64,000 nt of DNA. It comes from Sphingorhabdus sp. SMR4y. GTDB lineage: Bacteria; Pseudomonadota; Alphaproteobacteria; Sphingomonadales; Sphingomonadaceae. Shown here piece by piece: positions 55,820-64,000 of the stretch. Numbering within the stretch: the stretch's first letter is position 1; each line of letters begins with the position of its first letter. The notes under the pieces were generated by a model, which was not told the origin of the DNA, made no database searches, and saw nothing but the letters and a program-made list of their open reading frames with translations. A program made the position numbers and the translations under genes. Location: NCBI RefSeq assembly GCF_002218195.1, contig NZ_CP022336.1, positions 310,001 through 374,000 of the forward strand. The letters run 5' to 3'.

Positions 55820-56973
55820 TGAGCAACATTGGTTTCATGTTCAATGAAGATGAACGTCTTGCGATAGACGGTCTGCGGCGTTTTCTGGATGAGCGGCTTG
55901 AGCCGGAGTTGAAGGAGCTAGGCGATGTTTTCTATCCCAAGGAAAATATCCGTGAATGGATGATGCAGCTAGGGGAATTTGGCATTGTCAACGCGCCCCA
56001 GCCGGAATCGGATGGCGGGCTGGGCCTGTCCTGGCGCCTGCATGTACAGCTGATTGAAGAGCTGGCATATTCCTCCGGCGATTTGGCGATCGTCGCGCTG
56101 GTTAATGCCGCTGCCACGTCGATGCTCCTGAGGCTCGCGCCGGATCATATTAAATCACGATATGCCGGCCCGATGCTGCGCGGTGAGATAATAGGTGCGG
56201 TTGGCATATCGGAACCAGATATCGGATCGGATGTGTCGGGCGTCAAGACCCGCGCCGTGCGTGATGGCAATGACTGGATTATAAACGGAGAGAAAACCTG
56301 GATCACAAATGGAGAATATTCTGACTTTTTCATCTGTACATGCCGCTCGGATGAAAATCAGCTGACGCACATTTTGCTTGATCGGGAAGAGCATCCCTAT
56401 GAGGTGCGCGGCATTCCCAAAATAGCACTGAACAGCCAGTCAACTTCACAGATATTTCTGAATGATGTGCGGGTGCCGGTCAGCAATACAATCGGCGAAA
56501 TTGGTAGCGGGTTGAAAAATACACTGACCCTGTTTGAACGGGCGCGCATCCATGTCGCGGCTTGGGGCTATGGCATTGCCAGACGGGCACTGGAAGAATC
56601 CATTAAATATGCACAGGATCGCGTCCAGCATGGCAAACAAATTGCCGGACATCAACTGATCGCCGACAAGATTGCGACCATGGCAACCCAGATTGATGCT
56701 GCGCGATTGCTTGCGCTTCGGGCGGCATCTATGATTGACGCAGGTCAGCGCTGTGATGTCGAATGCGCTATGGCGAAATGGTACGGCACGGAAATAGCAG
56801 TGGAGGCTACGCGCCAGGCGGTTCAGATACATGGCGGCAATGGCCTAACGAAGGAATTCATCGTCGAGAGATTGGCCCGCGAAGCCATGATTACACCCAT
56901 TCCTGACGGCACTACGGAAATTCAGAAGCTCTTGATCGCTCGGGGTTTGACCGGCATTTCCGCATTCCGGTGA
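55819..56973 (+). CDS. Acyl-CoA dehydrogenase of the branched-chain operon
   Basis: The 384-residue flavoprotein has GAVGISEPDIGSDVSGVKTRAVRDGNDWIINGEKTWITNGEYSDFFI (FAD and substrate contacts), YAQDRVQHGKQIAGHQLIADKIATM and, near the end, QIHGGNGLTKEFIVERLAREAMITPIPDGTTEIQKLLIARGL. Unlike the module-D enzyme it resembles short/branched-chain dehydrogenases. It makes the 2-enoyl-CoA for the hydratase. It overlaps the thiolase by one base and the racemase by four. Confidence 0.9.
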   Translation: MSNIGFMFNEDERLAIDGLRRFLDERLEPELKELGDVFYPKENIREWMMQLGEFGIVNAPQPESDGGLGLSWRLHVQLIEELAYSSGDLAIVALVNAAATSMLLRLAPDHIKSRYAGPMLRGEIIGAVGISEPDIGSDVSGVKTRAVRDGNDWIINGEKTWITNGEYSDFFICTCRSDENQLTHILLDREEHPYEVRGIPKIALNSQSTSQIFLNDVRVPVSNTIGEIGSGLKNTLTLFERARIHVAAWGYGIARRALEESIKYAQDRVQHGKQIAGHQLIADKIATMATQIDAARLLALRAASMIDAGQRCDVECAMAKWYGTEIAVEATRQAVQIHGGNGLTKEFIVERLAREAMITPIPDGTTEIQKLLIARGLTGISAFR

Positions 56974-58115
56974 ATGGGACAATGACAATGGGACAGGGGC
57001 CGCTCAGCGGCATCAGGATAATTGAAATGGAGGGGATCGGACCGGGGCCCTTTAGTGGTATGCATCTGGCCGATCTTGGCGCCGATGTCGTACTGATCGA
57101 GCGCAAGGAAAAAGGTAGTGATCCCGGCTCGACAATGCCGATTGGTATATTGAAACGCGGGAAACGTTCCATTGCGCTTGATCTCAAGAATTCGGATGAC
57201 CAAGAGCTGTTGATGAATCTGATCGAGGGAGCGGACGCTCTGATTGAGGGGATGCGTCCTGGTGTAATGGAGCGTCTGAACCTTGGTCCCGATGCCTGTA
57301 TGAAACGCAATCCTCGGCTGGTCTATGGCCGAATTACCGGATGGGGACAGGATGGACCATTGGCACAGGCGGCCGGTCACGATCTCAACTATGTGGCTGT
57401 CAGTTCCGCCATGTGGTATGCTAGCCCTGCGGGCGGAAAGCCCCTGCCGCCGCCCGGCCTTGTCGGGGATGTCGGCGGCGGTGCCAATTACCTGACCATT
57501 GGTCTTCTGGCAGGGATTATCCGGGCGCGCACAACTGGCAAGGGCGATGTCATTGATGCGGCGATTGTGGACGGGTCGGCTCATATGATGAATTTGGTGT
57601 TCGACCTTTTGCCGAAGGGTTTGATGCAACCGGAACGAGGCCAAAGCGCTCTGGACGGAGCGCCCTGGTATAACAGTTACCGATGTGCTGATGGTCGATA
57701 TATAACGTTAGGAAGTCTCGAACCAAAATTCTATTCGGTGCTACTGGATCTGTTGAACCTTACAGACGATCCCGTGTATGAACACCAGTTCGATAAGAAC
57801 GCATGGGCCAATCAAGCCAAACGGCTAAGCGATTTGTTTGCTTCTCAACCGAGCGCGCATTGGTGCGAACTTTTGGAAGGAAGCGATGCCTGTTTTGGTT
57901 TGGTGACAAGCCCTACCGACGCTGCGGATCACCCTCATAATAAGGAACGCGGCATATTTGATGACAGTCTCGGCTTTAGACAAGCCATTGCTGCACCACG
58001 TTTTGCGTCTGTGTCCAACGATTTTCTTGGTGAGGCACCTTTACATAATGAACATCGGCAGGAATTGATTGACGAAATGGTTAGTGAGCAAAGACGGTGG
58101 ATTGGCGCTCATTGA
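56970..58115 (+). CDS. Alpha-methylacyl-CoA racemase (CaiB/BaiF fold)
   Basis: The 381-residue protein starts at a GTG overlapping the dehydrogenase stop (GTGA); ATGs at 56982 and 56988 are alternatives. The N-terminal GPFSGMHLADLGADVVLIERKEKGSDPGS and VDAAIVDGSAHM-like regions mark the CaiB/BaiF family. Candidate active-site residues His137 (GHDLNY), Asp167 (GDVGGG) and Glu251 (GSLEPKFY) have nearly the same spacing as His126/Asp156/Glu241 of mycobacterial MCR, which favours a racemase over a CoA-transferase. It would convert (2R)- to (2S)-methylacyl-CoA so that branched chains can enter beta-oxidation. Confidence 0.85.
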   Translation: MNGTMTMGQGPLSGIRIIEMEGIGPGPFSGMHLADLGADVVLIERKEKGSDPGSTMPIGILKRGKRSIALDLKNSDDQELLMNLIEGADALIEGMRPGVMERLNLGPDACMKRNPRLVYGRITGWGQDGPLAQAAGHDLNYVAVSSAMWYASPAGGKPLPPPGLVGDVGGGANYLTIGLLAGIIRARTTGKGDVIDAAIVDGSAHMMNLVFDLLPKGLMQPERGQSALDGAPWYNSYRCADGRYITLGSLEPKFYSVLLDLLNLTDDPVYEHQFDKNAWANQAKRLSDLFASQPSAHWCELLEGSDACFGLVTSPTDAADHPHNKERGIFDDSLGFRQAIAAPRFASVSNDFLGEAPLHNEHRQELIDEMVSEQRRWIGAH

Positions 58116-58199
58116 ATAGTGGCATCAGTTGCACCGCTGATCAGTTTGTTTAAGTTCTGCATCTTAGAAGATTATAAAAGTGTATTAGGGGGAAAAATC

Positions 58200-60524
58200 A
58201 TGCGATTTGTTTATTTGCGCAGTGCGTCCGTTATTGTAATAGCTGCGCTGGCTCTGTCGACGGCAGGAATGGCACAAGCTCAGGAAACAGATCAGTTAAC
58301 CTCTGATCAAGATCAGTCATCCGGCGGTTCTACTTTTCTGGACGATGTGATTGTTGTCACCGGCACTAAAAAGGCTGGCGGTGAGAATGTGCAGGATGCC
58401 GCGTTGGCAATTACAGCCTATGGCTCAGAAACATTGGATGCTCTGCAAGTACGCGACATTTCTAGTCTTAGTTTCAAAATGCCGAATGTTGCACTTGATG
58501 AGGTCGGCACTACGAAAGGCGTTGCGAATTTTGCTATACGCGGCCTCGGAGTGAATTCATCGATTCCTTCGATCGATCCAGCTGTCGGTGTATTTGTCGA
58601 CGGCGTCTATCTGGGGATAAATGGAGGCGTTGTATTTGACACATTTGATCTGGAAAGCGTGGAAGTACTGCGCGGTCCACAGGGCATTTTGTTTGGGAGG
58701 AACGTGACTGGTGGCGCAGTATTGCTAAATACCGCTGACCCTAAGAATGAATTTCAGACAACAGCAAAACTAATCGCCGAATCTGGTCTCCGCGGGACAG
58801 GCGGAAATTATTATGCCATGGGCACGGTCACCGGCCCGATTGTTGAAGACAAGCTGTCCGCCAAATTGGCACTCTATTACAATAAGGATGATGGTTGGTT
58901 CAAAAATACGTTGGCCTCCGGCGAAACAGAGACTTTTGGTGAGTCTGAAACAGTTATCGTACGCGCCGCAATCAAAGTAACACCTAACGATATTGGTAAT
59001 TTCACCTTGAAATTTGAGCACGGTGAAGCCGATGGTCAGGGACCTGCCAACCAAAACCATATAAACGGACGTGGGGTAGAGGCGGCACCTTTAAATCCTC
59101 CGGGCACTTCCGGAAGGTTCAGCCGTGAGAGCTTTGATTTCTCCATTGATGAGCTCGGCTTTTTCGATACAAGTTGGAACCAAGTGATTGCTACGATCAA
59201 CGTTGATGTCAATATTGGTGATGGCGGTTCTATTGTCAATGTTTTCGGTTGGCGCGAATATGAACAGACGGCTCGCAGCGACATTGACGGCACTCCACTG
59301 TCACTGTTTCATGGGGACTTTGCAACAAAGCAGAACCAGATATCGAACGAACTGCGATTTAATGGACGCTTTGGCGACATGGTCGATTTGACGACAGGTA
59401 TCTATTATTTCTCACAGAAACTGGTATATACAGAAGGACGCGATCTGCTTGGTGCGCTGACGCCAACAGGCGTACCGGCACTGACACAGCATGGCGGTGG
59501 TATAGTAGATCAGGAGACATTCGGCGTCTTCGCCGCGGTTGACATAGACCTGACCGATAGTTTTTCGATCAACGCCGGTATCCGCTATGCTGACGAAACA
59601 AAAGATGCCCAAGTCGCATCACTCGTTAATAATGTGAATACCCCTTGTAATGTCATCGCGGGAACTTGCGCATTCGATTTCGTGGATATATTCCAAACGT
59701 CGAACTGGTCACCCAAGATCGGTATTGGCTATGAATTCAGTCCGGATGCACGAATGTACGCGCATTGGGCGCGGGCCTATCGGGCCGGTGGTTTCAACTT
59801 GCGTAATACAGCCGCTGATAAGGTTAATTTTGGACCTGGTCCGTTTCAGGATGAACAGATCGATTCCTTTGAGTTGGGCTTTAAGTCTGAGCCCATGCCG
59901 CGCTCGCGTCTGAACTTTGCGGTCTTCTATAACCAAATGGAAAGCCTGCAGCGTGAAATTCTCTTGACTGATCCGATTGCGGGTATCGTTCAGGTTATTC
60001 GGAACACTGCCGATGCTACCATCTGGGGCGTTGAGATCGACGGCCAGATTGAAATTCTTCCTGGCTTATTGCTTGAAGGTTCTCTCGGATATGTCGACGG
60101 TGACTATAAAAACGTGGTGTTTGACCTCAATGGCGACGGAGTAATTGATACAGATGATGCTTCTCTGCAGATTCCGCGCCTCGCTAACTGGACCGGTAAT
60201 ATCGGGCTGATCGCCGAACAAGAAATGGACTTTGGTACCCTAACTGGCCGGGTCGCCTATTCACATCGTGATGGTGCGGCGCTTACCGACAATAATCTCG
60301 GTTTTTTAAACCCATCTGACCGGATTGATGCCAGCGTTTCGTTCGCGCTCATGGATGGGGATATGACTTTCACACTCTATGGTAAGAACCTGACCAACGA
60401 TGTGCAGCATGGCGGCGATACGCTGCTTCCGGACATCTTGGGGCCGGTACCGCTCGGCGGCACACTTGCGCCGCTTTCTCGCGGAAGGACATTTGGCATC
60501 GAGTTGAGGTTGAATAGCTTTTGA
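58200..60524 (+). CDS. TonB-dependent receptor
   Basis: The 774-residue protein starts at the ATG at 58200, preceded by TTAGGGGG. The signal peptide ends in AGMAQAQ. A TonB-box-like DDVIVVTGTKK leads to the plug (about 60-180: VRDISSLSFKMPNVALDEVG, VFVDGVYLG, VEVLRGPQGILFGRNVTGGAVLLNT) and a large barrel ending RTFGIELRLNSF. It is downstream of the racemase in the same direction, 84 bases away, so it probably imports the substrate of the operon (sterol-like, isoprenoid or other hydrophobic acid). The substrate cannot be read from sequence. Confidence 0.92.
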   Translation: MRFVYLRSASVIVIAALALSTAGMAQAQETDQLTSDQDQSSGGSTFLDDVIVVTGTKKAGGENVQDAALAITAYGSETLDALQVRDISSLSFKMPNVALDEVGTTKGVANFAIRGLGVNSSIPSIDPAVGVFVDGVYLGINGGVVFDTFDLESVEVLRGPQGILFGRNVTGGAVLLNTADPKNEFQTTAKLIAESGLRGTGGNYYAMGTVTGPIVEDKLSAKLALYYNKDDGWFKNTLASGETETFGESETVIVRAAIKVTPNDIGNFTLKFEHGEADGQGPANQNHINGRGVEAAPLNPPGTSGRFSRESFDFSIDELGFFDTSWNQVIATINVDVNIGDGGSIVNVFGWREYEQTARSDIDGTPLSLFHGDFATKQNQISNELRFNGRFGDMVDLTTGIYYFSQKLVYTEGRDLLGALTPTGVPALTQHGGGIVDQETFGVFAAVDIDLTDSFSINAGIRYADETKDAQVASLVNNVNTPCNVIAGTCAFDFVDIFQTSNWSPKIGIGYEFSPDARMYAHWARAYRAGGFNLRNTAADKVNFGPGPFQDEQIDSFELGFKSEPMPRSRLNFAVFYNQMESLQREILLTDPIAGIVQVIRNTADATIWGVEIDGQIEILPGLLLEGSLGYVDGDYKNVVFDLNGDGVIDTDDASLQIPRLANWTGNIGLIAEQEMDFGTLTGRVAYSHRDGAALTDNNLGFLNPSDRIDASVSFALMDGDMTFTLYGKNLTNDVQHGGDTLLPDILGPVPLGGTLAPLSRGRTFGIELRLNSF

Positions 60525-60791
60525 TGCGATAGCATTGATTTCCGGGTCGGGCTGCTAAGTAAATATTACATTTCTCCTTTGCCGAAACGGCATCGCAATG
60601 TTTGCCGCAACCGATCCGGATTGAAAACGAATATGGGATTCGTTTTCCAGACAAAACTGGAGGTTTCTCTTTACGCACTTGTCACCTGACGGGTGTTGAA
60701 GAGGGGAGAGGTGGCTCGGGAAAACTGCACAGCGGGATAAGTGGATTTTCTGTCTAACGGCGGCCAAGGCGGCCGCATGACAGGAGCGTAT

Positions 60792-61106
60792 ATGAGCAGA
60801 CGACCACGCCGGAACCACAGTCCGGCATTTAAAGCAAAGGTGGCATTGGCTGCGGTGAAGGGTGAGAAGACGCTGGCTGAGTTAGTGCAGCAGTTTGACG
60901 TTCACGCAAACCAGATCACGGCCTGGCGCACTCAGTTGCTGGAAGGGGCTGCGGGTGTTTTCGGATCGGACGGCGGTAGCGCAGCGGCAGAGCCGGCGAT
61001 CGACGTAAAGACGATGCACGCCAAGATTGGCGAGTTGACGCTGGTGAATGATTTTTTGGCCGGAGCGCTCGGGAAAGCCGGACTGTTGCCGGGCGCAAAA
61101 CGATGA
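60792..61106 (+). CDS. IS3-family transposase OrfA (element 2)
   Basis: The 104-residue protein starts at the ATG at 60792, with AGGAG seven bases upstream. It has the HTH RRNHSPAFKAKVALAAVKGEKTLAELVQQFDVHANQITAWRTQLLEGAAGVF and a short helical tail (MHAKIGELTLVNDFLAGALGKAG). The stop overlaps the OrfB ATG. It appears intact. Confidence 0.88.
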   Translation: MSRRPRRNHSPAFKAKVALAAVKGEKTLAELVQQFDVHANQITAWRTQLLEGAAGVFGSDGGSAAAEPAIDVKTMHAKIGELTLVNDFLAGALGKAGLLPGAKR

Positions 61107-61930
61107 TCGATCGCAAGCACGCATTGCCGCTCGTGCGGCAGGCCCGGGAATTGAGGATCAGCCGTGGCAGCGTGTATTACCTGCCTCGGCCGGTATCGCC
61201 TGCCGATCTGGCGATCATGCGGCGGATCGATGAGCTGCACCTGGAGTTCCCGTATGCAGGCAGCCGAATGCTGCGCGATCTTCTGCGCCAGGAGGGCATC
61301 AAGATCGGCCGCCTGCATGTCGCCAGCTTGATGAAGAAGATGGCGATCGAAGCCATCTACCGCCGCCCGAACACTTCGAAGCCGGCTCCAGGGCATAAGA
61401 TCTACCCCTATTTGCTGCGAGGACTGCCGATCGTGCGGCCGGGTCAGGTGTGGGCTACAGACATCACCTACATCCCGATGGCCAGGTAAACCTCCTCATA
61501 CTTCACTGAACGCCAGAGCCGTTCTACAATGACGTTGCCGCGCCATGCACCCCTGCCGTCCATGCTGATGGCGATTTTTTCGCGCAGCAGCACGCTGGTG
61601 AAAGCCATGCTGGTGAACTGACTGCCCTGGTCGGTGTTGAATATCTCAGGGTTGCCATAGCGGGCCAGTGCTTCTTCCAGGGCCTCGACGCAAAAATCAG
61701 CCTCCATCGTGATCGATAGTCGCCATGAGAGAACCTTGCGACTGAACCAGTCGACGATGGCAACGAGATAGACAAAACCCTTGCACGCCTATGGCGGGGT
61801 CAGCGAAGCCCGGTCGTCGATCGGCAGGTATCTGGGCTTTTACAATGGGAGAAGACCGCATTCGAGCCTTGCCGCCAAGACGCCCGATCAAACATATTTT
61901 GACAACCTACCTGTGAAAATGGCAGCATGA
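61103..61930 (+). pseudogene. IS3-family transposase OrfB with inverted middle
   Basis: The plus strand encodes the N-terminal part to GQVWATDITYIPMAR (about 61485). From about 61785 down to 61485 the minus strand encodes the next part (GFVYLVAIVDWFSRKVLSWRLSITMEADF ... VIVERLWRSVKYEEVYL). From 61784 the plus strand resumes HAYGGVSEARSSIGRYLGFYNGRRPHSSLAAKTPDQTYF to a TGA at 61928. The outer parts share one frame, so only an inversion, not an indel, broke the gene. The junctions show CCAGG/CCTGG microhomology. Confidence 0.85.
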
Positions 61931-61939
61931 ATTTGGCAA

Positions 61940-61998
61940 CCGATATGGGGTGTCATTCCGGTCGGGCTACGCCCTCCCTGCATGACACCCCATATCGG
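61940..61998. repeat. Hairpin near the right end of IS3 element 2
   Basis: CCGATATGGGGTGTCAT (61940-61956) and its exact complement (61982-61998) enclose an inner GGGC-TAC-GCCC stem. It lies between the orfB stop and the terminal repeat and may block transcription into or out of the element. Confidence 0.7.
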
Positions 61999-62256
61999 AA
62001 TATTGAGGAAACAAACGGCAGACGATCCGCTTATCTTTTGCCAATCGCTGTGCAAACAAACCGAGCCACCTCTGTATTCTCGATGGATGATGTGGGATTA
62101 GTTAGGACGTTACGGGACATTGAGGAGTTCCTTGCATCTGCGCCAGTTCTCCCCTTCCCGGCAGCCTCCCCTCTTCAACACGTAAGAAAACACTTTCCTA
62201 CAGCTATATGTTCTATTTATGTTCTCATCCGATTCGATACAAGATGGAGATGAATT

Positions 62257-62922
62257 TTGGCAAAGATGCTATCAATAGGGCTGCTTACGATTACGCTGTG
62301 CTCGAGCGTGGCATGGGCACAAGATGTGAGTTTACAGGAAAGCAATGGCGGTCCTACAACGGAACTTGGGGATCAGCAGGCCGATGAAAATTCAACGTTT
62401 CAGCTATTCCAGCATGGAATTTGGCAGCCAGCAAATCCATTGCAAACCATCCCCAGAACATCTGCAGTTCATGATGATGCCAGAACCAATCTACAAAAGA
62501 GAAAGCTTTCAAGGCTCAGCCGAACTGCTTCGTCCAGGCGGACTATCTATATATCCTCCATCCGGGCAGCGGAAAGGAAACACGCCCTCCCCTTTGGGTT
62601 GCTCGACGCTCTAATTTGGCAGGAATCACGGTATAATCCAATGGCTGTAAGCCCAGCGGGTGCTGTTGGTCTGGCCCAACTTATGCCAGGAACAGCTTCG
62701 GACCTTGGGGTACGCAATCGCTATGACCCTGTGGCCAACATTAACGGCGGTGCCCGCTATTTAAGGCAAATGTTGGACAAATTTGGCGGAATTCACTTGG
62801 CGCTAGCGGCATATAATGCCGGACCGAATGCGGTGCAGCGAGCCAAAGGTATTCCTCGATATCGGGAAACCCGCGACTACGTGAAGAAGGTTCTAGCGCG
62901 CTGGACAGAATCGGGACTGTAG
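62257..62922 (+). CDS. Lytic transglycosylase, VirB1-like
   Basis: The 221-residue protein uses a TTG start with GGAGA about eight bases upstream; an ATG at 62266 is possible. A signal peptide (LLTITLCSSVAWAQ) is followed by a variable linker and an SLT domain: LLDALIWQESRYNP with catalytic Glu, SPAGAVGLAQLMPGTASDLGV, NINGGARYLRQML and LALAAYNAGPNAV. Small exported SLT proteins of this kind accompany type IV secretion and conjugation systems. IS21 copy 2 begins 18 bases after the stop, so any further transfer genes are cut off here. Confidence 0.85.
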   Translation: MAKMLSIGLLTITLCSSVAWAQDVSLQESNGGPTTELGDQQADENSTFQLFQHGIWQPANPLQTIPRTSAVHDDARTNLQKRKLSRLSRTASSRRTIYISSIRAAERKHALPFGLLDALIWQESRYNPMAVSPAGAVGLAQLMPGTASDLGVRNRYDPVANINGGARYLRQMLDKFGGIHLALAAYNAGPNAVQRAKGIPRYRETRDYVKKVLARWTESGL

Positions 62923-63141
62923 GACAGAGAACACTTGATTGTAGCGCGACAAACAGGATGATCAACGCGACAACCAAGATAAGAATCGGTCATAACGGCG
63001 TCGCCATGATGTTCGTCCTGGTTGTCGCTGACAAGGATTAATTTTGAGTTTGGTTGTCGCTGCGCGACAGCTCGTCCGATTTTGCTGGACTGAGCGTTGC
63101 CGGGCATGGAGTGCCCGGCAACATTTTGATGAGGCAACGCC

Positions 63142-63978
63142 TCAGGATTCGGTACCATTTGTTGGTGAGGCAACGCGAGTGCCCTTGATTGTCGCGCGTG
63201 TTGGTGGTCGGCCAGCGCCGTGTTGCTTGCGATCGAGAGCGGCGCGCCTTCGGTAACTGTCGACGTTCATTTCGAAGATTGTCGAGTGATGAACAATGCG
63301 ATCGACGGCTGCCAGCGTCATGGCGGGGTCTGGGAAGATTCGATTCCAGTCGCCAAAAGGCTGGTTGGCGGTAATCAGGAGCGATCGCCGCTCGTAGCGG
63401 GCACTGATGAGCTCGAAGAGAACGGAGGTTTCCGCCTGATCCTTGCTGATGTACGCAAAATCGTCGAGCACCAGTAAATCCACGCGGTCGAGCTTGGCGA
63501 TGGCCGCTTCGAGTGCCAGCTCCCGTCTGGCGACCTGCAGCTTCTGGACGAGGTCGGAGGTTCGGGTGAACAGGACCCGGTATCCTTTCTCGACAAGGGC
63601 GAACCCGATCGCTGACGATAAGTGCGATTTTCCGCCGCCAGGCCCCCCTATCAGGATCAGATTGGCGCCCTTGTCGAGCCAGGCGTCGCCAGCGCACAAG
63701 GCCATGACATGCGCCTTGGAGACCATCGGGACGGCCGTGAAGTCGAAGCTGTCGATGCTCTTGCCGGGCAGCAGGCGGGCCTCATTGAGATTGCGCTCAA
63801 TGCGCCTGAGATCACGCTGGGTGACTTCATGCTCGGCGAGCGTGGCCAGGAAGCGGGCGGCGGGCCAGCCTTCCTTGTCGGCCTGCCTGGCAAGGTCTGG
63901 CCAGTTCACCTTGATGGTGGGAAGGCGGAGCTCGTTGAGGAGCAGGGTCAGCCGGGCGCTGTCAATGCTCTGGGTCAT
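63142..63978 (-). CDS. istB: IS21-family helper ATPase IstB (copy 2)
   Basis: The translation is identical to the protein at 46004-46840: Walker A GGPGGGKSHL, Walker B VDLLVLDDFAYI and 278 residues. The identical translation suggests a recent duplication or gene conversion between the two copies. Confidence 0.94.
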   Translation of the reverse strand: MTQSIDSARLTLLLNELRLPTIKVNWPDLARQADKEGWPAARFLATLAEHEVTQRDLRRIERNLNEARLLPGKSIDSFDFTAVPMVSKAHVMALCAGDAWLDKGANLILIGGPGGGKSHLSSAIGFALVEKGYRVLFTRTSDLVQKLQVARRELALEAAIAKLDRVDLLVLDDFAYISKDQAETSVLFELISARYERRSLLITANQPFGDWNRIFPDPAMTLAAVDRIVHHSTIFEMNVDSYRRRAALDRKQHGAGRPPTRATIKGTRVASPTNGTES

Positions 63979-64000
63979 GCCGCCGCTCGCGTGGGCTGGC
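63975..64000 (-). CDS. istA: IstA C-terminal end (copy 2, cut by window end)
   Basis: The last codons of istA (SQPTRAAA-stop) are visible on the minus strand, overlapping the istB start as in copy 1. The rest lies outside the window. Confidence 0.85.

Larger units (their letters stand above)
60707..62073 (+). mobile_element. IS3-family element 2, internally inverted
   Basis: The terminal inverted repeats are AGAGGTGGCTCGG-N6-TGCACAGCG (60707-60734) and its complement (62046-62073). Inside are orfA and a scrambled orfB. The segment of about 300 bases that holds the DDE core is reversed. The element is therefore dead unless helped in trans. Confidence 0.82.
62940..64000 (-). mobile_element. 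IS21-family element, copy 2 (inverted, continues past the window)
   Basis: From 62940 (TGTAGCGCGACAAAC) the sequence is the reverse complement of copy 1 from 47042 leftward, including the right non-coding end, istB and the end of istA. The window stops inside istA. Copies 1 and 2 are in opposite orientation. Confidence 0.92.

Noticed and set aside
61927-62253. Plus-strand frame of 108 codons after IS3 element 2
   Set aside because: It runs through the hairpin and terminal repeat of the IS and looks non-coding.

Overview
The window looks like the chromosome of an alphaproteobacterium of the sphingomonad type. This is inferred from gene content: a SLAM-like porin beside a FecR-domain protein, a DUF5818 gene, a lasso-type peptide locus and a p-hydroxycinnamate/4-hydroxybenzoate module. 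It is not proven by a marker gene. Positions 1-31412 read as native chromosome. Positions 31476-64000 are strongly rearranged and carry five insertion sequences, a phage-type integrase and several broken genes.

Region A (1-8553) is housekeeping and envelope. A minus-strand set encodes a beta-CASP metallo-hydrolase, a double-domain universal stress protein, an LptB-like ATPase with an altered switch residue, an acetyl-CoA hydrolase/transferase and a host-attachment family protein. It is followed by a lipoprotein and two divergent L,D-transpeptidases.

Region B (8665-20761) is one coherent surface system. It has a SLAM-like outer-membrane protein, a 1235-residue FecR-domain protein carrying three TbpB-like barrel repeats, an exported SH3 protein, an exported TPR-CHAT protein, an OmpR-type two-component pair and a lipoprotein. 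Three promoter regions of this block share tandem direct-repeat sites with 10-11-10 bp spacing, which suggests one regulon controlled by the local response regulator.

Region C (21679-31412) is the most interesting part. Eleven plus-strand genes look like a heavily tailored lasso peptide cluster: a PqqD-type leader-binding protein, an asparagine-synthetase-type cyclase, two HPr-kinase-like kinases, two sulfotransferases, three iron/2-oxoglutarate-type hydroxylases, a GT8-like glycosyltransferase and a 52-residue precursor. The predicted core is GGANLRTTDDVAGDNYRAS, with a possible Gly1-Asp9 ring and a C-terminal Ser. No B2 leader protease, transporter or isopeptidase is present.

Region D (31476-42134) is a p-hydroxycinnamate to protocatechuate module: MarR regulator, acyl-CoA dehydrogenase, aldehyde dehydrogenase (frameshifted), hydroxycinnamoyl-CoA hydratase-lyase, PobA and an FdhF/YdeP-type molybdoenzyme. 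An IS3 element at its left edge separates a molybdoenzyme remnant from an N-terminally truncated GntR regulator.

Region E (42689-64000) begins at a 45-nt tRNA-Lys 3' fragment beside a tyrosine integrase, so an integrated element probably extends rightward past the window. Two inverted copies of one IS21-family element (44303-47042 and 62940 to beyond 64000) flank a block of about 16 kb. That block holds IS5 and IS630 material and a branched-chain acyl-CoA degradation set: acyl-CoA ligase, HSD10-like dehydrogenase, AraC regulator, enoyl-CoA hydratase, SCP-x-type thiolase, acyl-CoA dehydrogenase, alpha-methylacyl-CoA racemase and TonB receptor. It also holds an IS3 element with an internally inverted transposase core and a VirB1-like lytic transglycosylase.
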